NCBI GenBank assembly: GCA_963781025.1
Contig: CAWADU010000003.1
Span: 2,232,001 to 2,296,000 of the forward strand
Source of the DNA: Tardibacter sp963781025
GTDB taxonomy: Bacteria > Pseudomonadota > Alphaproteobacteria > Sphingomonadales > Sphingomonadaceae
DNA: 64,000 nt
Reading direction: 5' to 3'
Made by a program: the position numbers and the translations under genes. The notes beneath the pieces were generated by a model. It worked only from the letters and a program-made list of their open reading frames with translations, was not told the origin of the DNA and did not search any database. Each line of letters opens with the position of its first letter. The stretch's first letter is position 1. Below, piece after piece: positions 59,926-64,000 of the stretch.

Positions 59926-61245
59926 ATGACCCTTGATCAGCTTGTCACCCTGCTCGTCCTTGTTGGTGTTGTTGTCGCGCTTATCTGGGACAAGGTGAGG
60001 GCTGATGTCGTGGCGCTTTCCGGCGCGGCGATCCTGCTTTTTTCGGGTGCGGTTCGACCGAGCGAAGTTCAGGGCGCTTTCGGCAGTCCGGCTATCATTG
60101 CGCTGGCGTCGCTGTTCGTCATTGCTCACGCGATGGAGCTTTCGGGTTTGCTCGACGTGCTTATCCGGCGGGCGGTCACGCTGTGTCAGCGTATCGGTGC
60201 GGCAGGTCTCTGGCTCCTGATCGGCATCTGCGGCGTGGCATCGGGGTTTCTTAACAACACCCCCATTGTCGTGCTTGCCGCCCCAGTTGTGAGGGACGTG
60301 GCAACATCGCTCAGGCTGGATCCGAAACGCTTCCTGCTTCCACTATCCTATATCGCCGTTCTCGGTGGTTCCTGCACACTGATCGGAACCTCTACCAATC
60401 TGTTGGTGGACGACATGGCGCGTTCGTCTGGCCAGCCCCCCTTCAGCATTTTCGAAATTACTCCGGTTGGCCTGATCGTTGCGCTTGCGGGAAGCCTCTA
60501 TCTGTTTTTCTTCTCGAGCAGCCTTCTCAGGCGCGCACCCGACAAAGCCGAAAATTCGGCCGATACGAAGCGCCGGCACCATATCTCTCACGTTGAACTT
60601 GCAGGCGATGCCATCGGCGATGCTCGGGATTTTGCAGAGATGAGGCCGCTATCACCGCTCAAAGCGATGGGCGCCTCGCTCGTATTTGTTGGGGTCATCG
60701 TCATCGCCGCCGCCAAGGTGGCACCTATCGCAGCCGCCGCTTTTTCGGGTGCAGTGCTGCTGATCCTTATGCGCGTCGTAAAGCCGGACGAAGCCTATGG
60801 CGGACTGCGTCCGGAGATACTGTTCCTTATCGCCGGCATGGTCGTAATCGGAATTGCACTTGAACAGACGGGCCTTGCCGCAGCCGCAACCGACAATCTG
60901 GTGGGGTCGGTAGGAACATTTGGACCGCTTGTGGCGCTGACCCTGCTTTACGGGAGCACTTTGCTTCTGACCGAACTTCTGTCGAATGCCACCGTTGCAG
61001 TCCTCCTCACGCCAGTGGCCGTTGCCCTTGCCGAAAGCCTGGGCGTAAGCCCGCGGCCGTTTCTCGTCGCGATCATGATGGCGGGAAGCGCGGCGTTTGC
61101 GACCCCGTTCGGGTATCAGACAAACGTCCTCGTCTATCAGATGGGCAACTACCAGTATCTTGATTTCGTGAAGATCGGATTGCCGCTGAACCTGCTGACC
61201 TGGGCGGTCGCCATCGTGGCGATTTACTGGTTCTTCCCGTTCTGA
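59926..61245 (+). CDS. SLC13/CitMHS-type permease
   Basis: 439 residues from ATG 59926 (GTG 59908 also in frame), about 11 membrane helices. The two inverted repeats each hold an SLC13-like ion/substrate loop: GFLNNTPIVVLAAPVV near residues 105-120 and LSNATVAVLLTPVAVALAESLG near 358-379. GGSCTLIGTSTNLLVDD follows the first, as in the divalent anion:Na symporter superfamily. The cytosolic RCK/TrkA-C insert of the longer bacterial relatives is absent. Substrate probably a di-/tricarboxylate or inorganic oxyanion such as sulfate. Confidence 0.83.
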   Translation: MTLDQLVTLLVLVGVVVALIWDKVRADVVALSGAAILLFSGAVRPSEVQGAFGSPAIIALASLFVIAHAMELSGLLDVLIRRAVTLCQRIGAAGLWLLIGICGVASGFLNNTPIVVLAAPVVRDVATSLRLDPKRFLLPLSYIAVLGGSCTLIGTSTNLLVDDMARSSGQPPFSIFEITPVGLIVALAGSLYLFFFSSSLLRRAPDKAENSADTKRRHHISHVELAGDAIGDARDFAEMRPLSPLKAMGASLVFVGVIVIAAAKVAPIAAAAFSGAVLLILMRVVKPDEAYGGLRPEILFLIAGMVVIGIALEQTGLAAAATDNLVGSVGTFGPLVALTLLYGSTLLLTELLSNATVAVLLTPVAVALAESLGVSPRPFLVAIMMAGSAAFATPFGYQTNVLVYQMGNYQYLDFVKIGLPLNLLTWAVAIVAIYWFFPF

Positions 61246-61275
61246 CGATCAACATCACTGATGCGGACGCGCGGA

Positions 61276-62562
61276 TCAATGTGGGCGGAAGGTCCTTGCC
61301 AGGCCGTGATAAAGCCGTTCCCGCCCGACGATCTGCGCCGTAACATCGGCAACCAGGGCGGCGGCAAGAAGCGGAAGCAGCAGGCCCCGGCTTGCCGTGG
61401 TTTCGACCACCACGATAACGGCCGTCAGCGGTGCCCGCACGACGCCGGTGAAATAGGCCACCATGCCCAGCAAGACGATGGCGCCCGCCGGCTGATCGGG
61501 GAATAGCGGGATCAGGAAGTTGCCGAGGCCCGCACCGGTTGAGAGCGAAGGAGCAAAGATGCCCCCCGGCAAACCCGAAACGGCCGTGGCAAGCGAAGCA
61601 ATGAATTTGGCCGGCGCATACCACAGAGGGATTTTCGTGCCTTCAATCATGAGGCGCGCGGCATCATAGCCTGTTCCCCATGTAAGGCCCGTTGCCAAAC
61701 CGACGAGCGCAACGACGACGCCGCACCCTGCCGCCATCCAGATTGGCCGGTTGCGTGTTGCCACCATCCATTTGTGACCGGACCGCGCGGTCGCAAGCAT
61801 CAACTTCGCGAACAAGCCCCCTGAAAACCCGCCCAGAATGCCTGCCACCAGCGCGATCTTGAGGGCGGGCAGCAGCGCAAGATGCAGCGAGGTGACGCCG
61901 AAATAAACATAGTCTCCAGCCAGACCAAGGCTGACCATCCCGGCAATCAGCACGGCCGCCATGACGAGCATGGTCATGCGCTGTTCATAGGATGCGGCAA
62001 GCTCCTCAATGGCAAACGCCACCCCGGCAAGCGGGGTGTTGAATGCTGCGGATACACCTGCTGCCCCTCCGGCGATCATCACCGATGCCCTGAGCGGCAC
62101 CCCGGCCAGTTTGTGCGCATAGGCCATGATCGTTGCGCCGATCTGGACGGTTGGCCCCTCGCGTCCCGCCGAAGCGCCCACGAGCAGACCGATTGGCATA
62201 ATAAGAAATTTGACCAGCGTGGTGCGCAGAGAAACGAGCGAACGCATGGCGCCGACAGGATCCCGAGAGGCTGCGATCACCTGCGGTATTCCCGATCCGC
62301 GCGCATCGGGCGCCGCCGCCAGCGTCAGCCAGGCCAGGAAGGCGAACCCGGCGGGCGTCAGCAGGGCGGGAACCCACCAGACGCGGGCGATAAGGGCCAG
62401 AAAAACCCCGCTCGCCTCGTCGGCGATGCGTGCGTAGGCAAGCGCCACCAATCCGATCAGGATTGCTCCGCAGCCAATCGCGATGCGTCGCCGCCAGATT
62501 GGCGCGGAAAAACCATGATATCGCGCAAGGGCACGAAAACGTCGGACGGTCGGTTGTCGCAT
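61276..62562 (-). CDS. ClC-family chloride channel/antiporter
   Basis: 428 residues, polytopic. ClC selectivity-filter sequences are all present: GSGIP at 89-93, GREGP at 133-137 with the gating Glu E135, and GGIFAPSLSTGAG. The gating Glu favours Cl-/H+ exchange or gated Cl- flux. No C-terminal CBS domains, as in E. coli ClcA. Convergent with the permease gene before it. A 204-base gap separates its start from the MFS gene stop. Confidence 0.92.
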   Translation of the reverse strand: MRQPTVRRFRALARYHGFSAPIWRRRIAIGCGAILIGLVALAYARIADEASGVFLALIARVWWVPALLTPAGFAFLAWLTLAAAPDARGSGIPQVIAASRDPVGAMRSLVSLRTTLVKFLIMPIGLLVGASAGREGPTVQIGATIMAYAHKLAGVPLRASVMIAGGAAGVSAAFNTPLAGVAFAIEELAASYEQRMTMLVMAAVLIAGMVSLGLAGDYVYFGVTSLHLALLPALKIALVAGILGGFSGGLFAKLMLATARSGHKWMVATRNRPIWMAAGCGVVVALVGLATGLTWGTGYDAARLMIEGTKIPLWYAPAKFIASLATAVSGLPGGIFAPSLSTGAGLGNFLIPLFPDQPAGAIVLLGMVAYFTGVVRAPLTAVIVVVETTASRGLLLPLLAAALVADVTAQIVGRERLYHGLARTFRPH

Positions 62563-62766
62563 GAGGTGTTCCTAGCGGCAAAGTTCAGTGATACGAACCC
62601 CATGCGGGCGAAAAAATGCCGCTCCGTTCCAAAGCCCCCGGGGAGCGGTCGGCCGTCTTTTGGCCATCAACGTAAATCAGATGATATCGGCGACATGATA
62701 CTCGACGCTGTTCAGCCATCGACGGCGCATTGTTCACTGAACAATGGAGGCTTTGGCGGCCCGCCT

Positions 62767-64000
62767 TCAGCGGCCCAATTGATTCCTGGAGGCGGCCGAG
62801 CCAGGTAACTGGGTTCCACGCAAGGATTGCCCGGCCGTTTCAATGACAAAGGGAAGCGCCGCCATACCGACCAGACATGCCCCCATCATCACATAGGCCG
62901 GAACCATCACATCGCCGGATATTCCGACCAGCCAGGAATTGAACACCGGCGCCGTGCCTCCGAACAGGGAGGTGGAGAGGTTATAGGCGATCGCGAGCCC
63001 GGCAAAGCGGACGGGCGTGGGGAACATTGCCGGGAAGGTAGCGGAGATCGTTGCCAGTTGCGGCACATAGAGCAACCCCAGCAGTGCAAAGCCGATGATT
63101 GCGCCCCGAAGGCCCGTTGCCATCAGATGATAGGCGGGCACCGCCGTCAGCAGCAGACCGGTGAGCGACACCCACCACATCGGCTTGCGTCCGACCCGAT
63201 CCGATAACGCTCCCGCAATCGGCACGAATATCATCATGAACAACATGCCAATGATCGGGACGTAGAGGGCCTGCGTCGTGGACAGTCCGAGACGAAACTG
63301 AAGATAGGTCGGCATATAGCTGAGCAGCGTGTAGTTCACGACGTTAAGTGCGATCACCAGCAAACCCAGCAAGAGTAATGGCCGCCGATGGTTGCGGAAC
63401 AGATCTGCAAGCTCTGCAAGGTGGCCCCGCTCCTTGTCGCCGCCGCGTTCGACCTCTCGGAAAACCGGCGTGTCTTCTATCCTGGAACGAAGGTAGAGCC
63501 CCGCCAGCCCCAGGGGCGCGGCCACAAGAAAGGGCAGCCGCCAGCCCCATTCGTGCATCGCCGTTTCGCCAAGCCAAAGCCCAAAGCCCAGCATCAGCAG
63601 TGCGCCAAGCGAAAATCCGGCGAGCGTGCCGACTTCAAGAAAGCTGCCGTAAAATCCTCTGCGGTCATCCGGCGCATATTCGGCCATGAAGGTGGCGGCA
63701 CCGCCATATTCGCCACCGGTCGAAAAGCCCTGGATGAGACGCAGGAGGACCAACAGCAACGGTGCCCAAAAGCCGATGCGCTCGTAGGATGGAATAAGGC
63801 CGATGCACAATGTCGCGCCGGCTATCATCAATATAGTGAGCGCCAATACCGACTTGCGGCCATAGCGGTCGCCCAGCGGTCCCCAGAACAACCCGCCCAG
63901 CGGCCTGACCAAAAAGGAAATGGCGAAGGTGGCAAGCGCAAACAGCGTCGCCTCGGCGGCGGAACCGGGGAAAAGCGCTGCCGAGATATAGGTCACGCCA
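62767..64000 (-). CDS. MFS transporter, MHS (metabolite:H+ symporter)-like, 5-prime partial
   Basis: At least 411 codons; the frame is still open at the window edge and the first available start (GTG at 63996) falls inside the expected first helix region, so the true N-terminus is outside. Family marks: FLVRPLGGLFWGPLGDRYGRKSVLALTI (loop 2-3 motif), LIQGFSTGGEYGGAATFMAEYAPDDRRGFYGS, and a second-half GALSDRVGRKPMWW. The GFSTGGEYGG region is typical of the ProP/KgtP branch, which imports small organic acids, betaines or osmolytes with protons. Substrate not assignable. Confidence 0.88.
   Translation of the reverse strand, partial: GVTYISAALFPGSAAEATLFALATFAISFLVRPLGGLFWGPLGDRYGRKSVLALTILMIAGATLCIGLIPSYERIGFWAPLLLVLLRLIQGFSTGGEYGGAATFMAEYAPDDRRGFYGSFLEVGTLAGFSLGALLMLGFGLWLGETAMHEWGWRLPFLVAAPLGLAGLYLRSRIEDTPVFREVERGGDKERGHLAELADLFRNHRRPLLLLGLLVIALNVVNYTLLSYMPTYLQFRLGLSTTQALYVPIIGMLFMMIFVPIAGALSDRVGRKPMWWVSLTGLLLTAVPAYHLMATGLRGAIIGFALLGLLYVPQLATISATFPAMFPTPVRFAGLAIAYNLSTSLFGGTAPVFNSWLVGISGDVMVPAYVMMGACLVGMAALPFVIETAGQSLRGTQLPGSAASRNQLGR

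Overview
The window looks like a chromosomal segment of a high-G+C alphaproteobacterium, most probably a sphingomonad (Sphingobium/Novosphingobium/Sphingopyxis type). This rests on the core genes (ppc, gluQRS, egtBD, argB, argG, cfa, rlmN, purEK), a TonB-dependent receptor, and a dense catabolic cluster rich in SDR and CoA enzymes. No rRNA, tRNA, CRISPR array or insertion sequence was recognised.

Positions 1-31.1 kb form one accessory catabolic region. It holds two thiolases, five SDR oxidoreductases, an alpha-methylacyl-CoA racemase-like CaiB/BaiF enzyme, an acyl-CoA ligase, a crotonase, two phytanoyl-CoA-dioxygenase-like enzymes and an HSL-type hydrolase. It also holds a GMC oxidoreductase with a Tat-exported small subunit and a GH106-type alpha-L-rhamnosidase broken by two frameshifts. 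Sugar-acid enzymes are present too: an SMP-30 lactonase, an enolase-superfamily enzyme, an IlvD/Edd dehydratase, an aldehyde dehydrogenase and a FAH-type 2,4-diketo-3-deoxy-acid hydrolase. A TonB receptor and a tandem-domain TetR regulator complete the set. Seven promoters across the region carry the same operator-like element (ATACC, a T-tract/A-tract core, then GG), so it looks like one regulon. My inference is that it takes up a glycosylated hydrophobic compound, removes and degrades its sugar through a non-phosphorylative L-rhamnose or L-fucose type route, and shortens a methyl-branched (steroid- or isoprenoid-like) acyl chain as CoA thioesters.

Positions 31.4-45.7 kb are mostly housekeeping: a His-rich exported protein, an orphan receiver-domain protein, HNH-ppc, gluQRS, a HIG1-like membrane protein, a cob(I)alamin adenosyltransferase, egtB-egtD (ergothioneine), etfB-etfA, a 3-hydroxyacyl-CoA dehydrogenase, argB, yggT, a DUF167 gene and folD.

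Positions 45.7-51 kb hold a small membrane-glycosyltransferase locus: a polytopic GT-C-like protein, a methyltransferase and two tandem GT87-like paralogues. Positions 51-64 kb carry argG, a four-EF-hand protein, cfa, rlmN, gpmA, a GGDEF protein, purE-purK, a membrane-anchored hypothetical protein, an SLC13-like permease, a ClC channel/transporter and an MFS (MHS-type) transporter that runs off the right edge.
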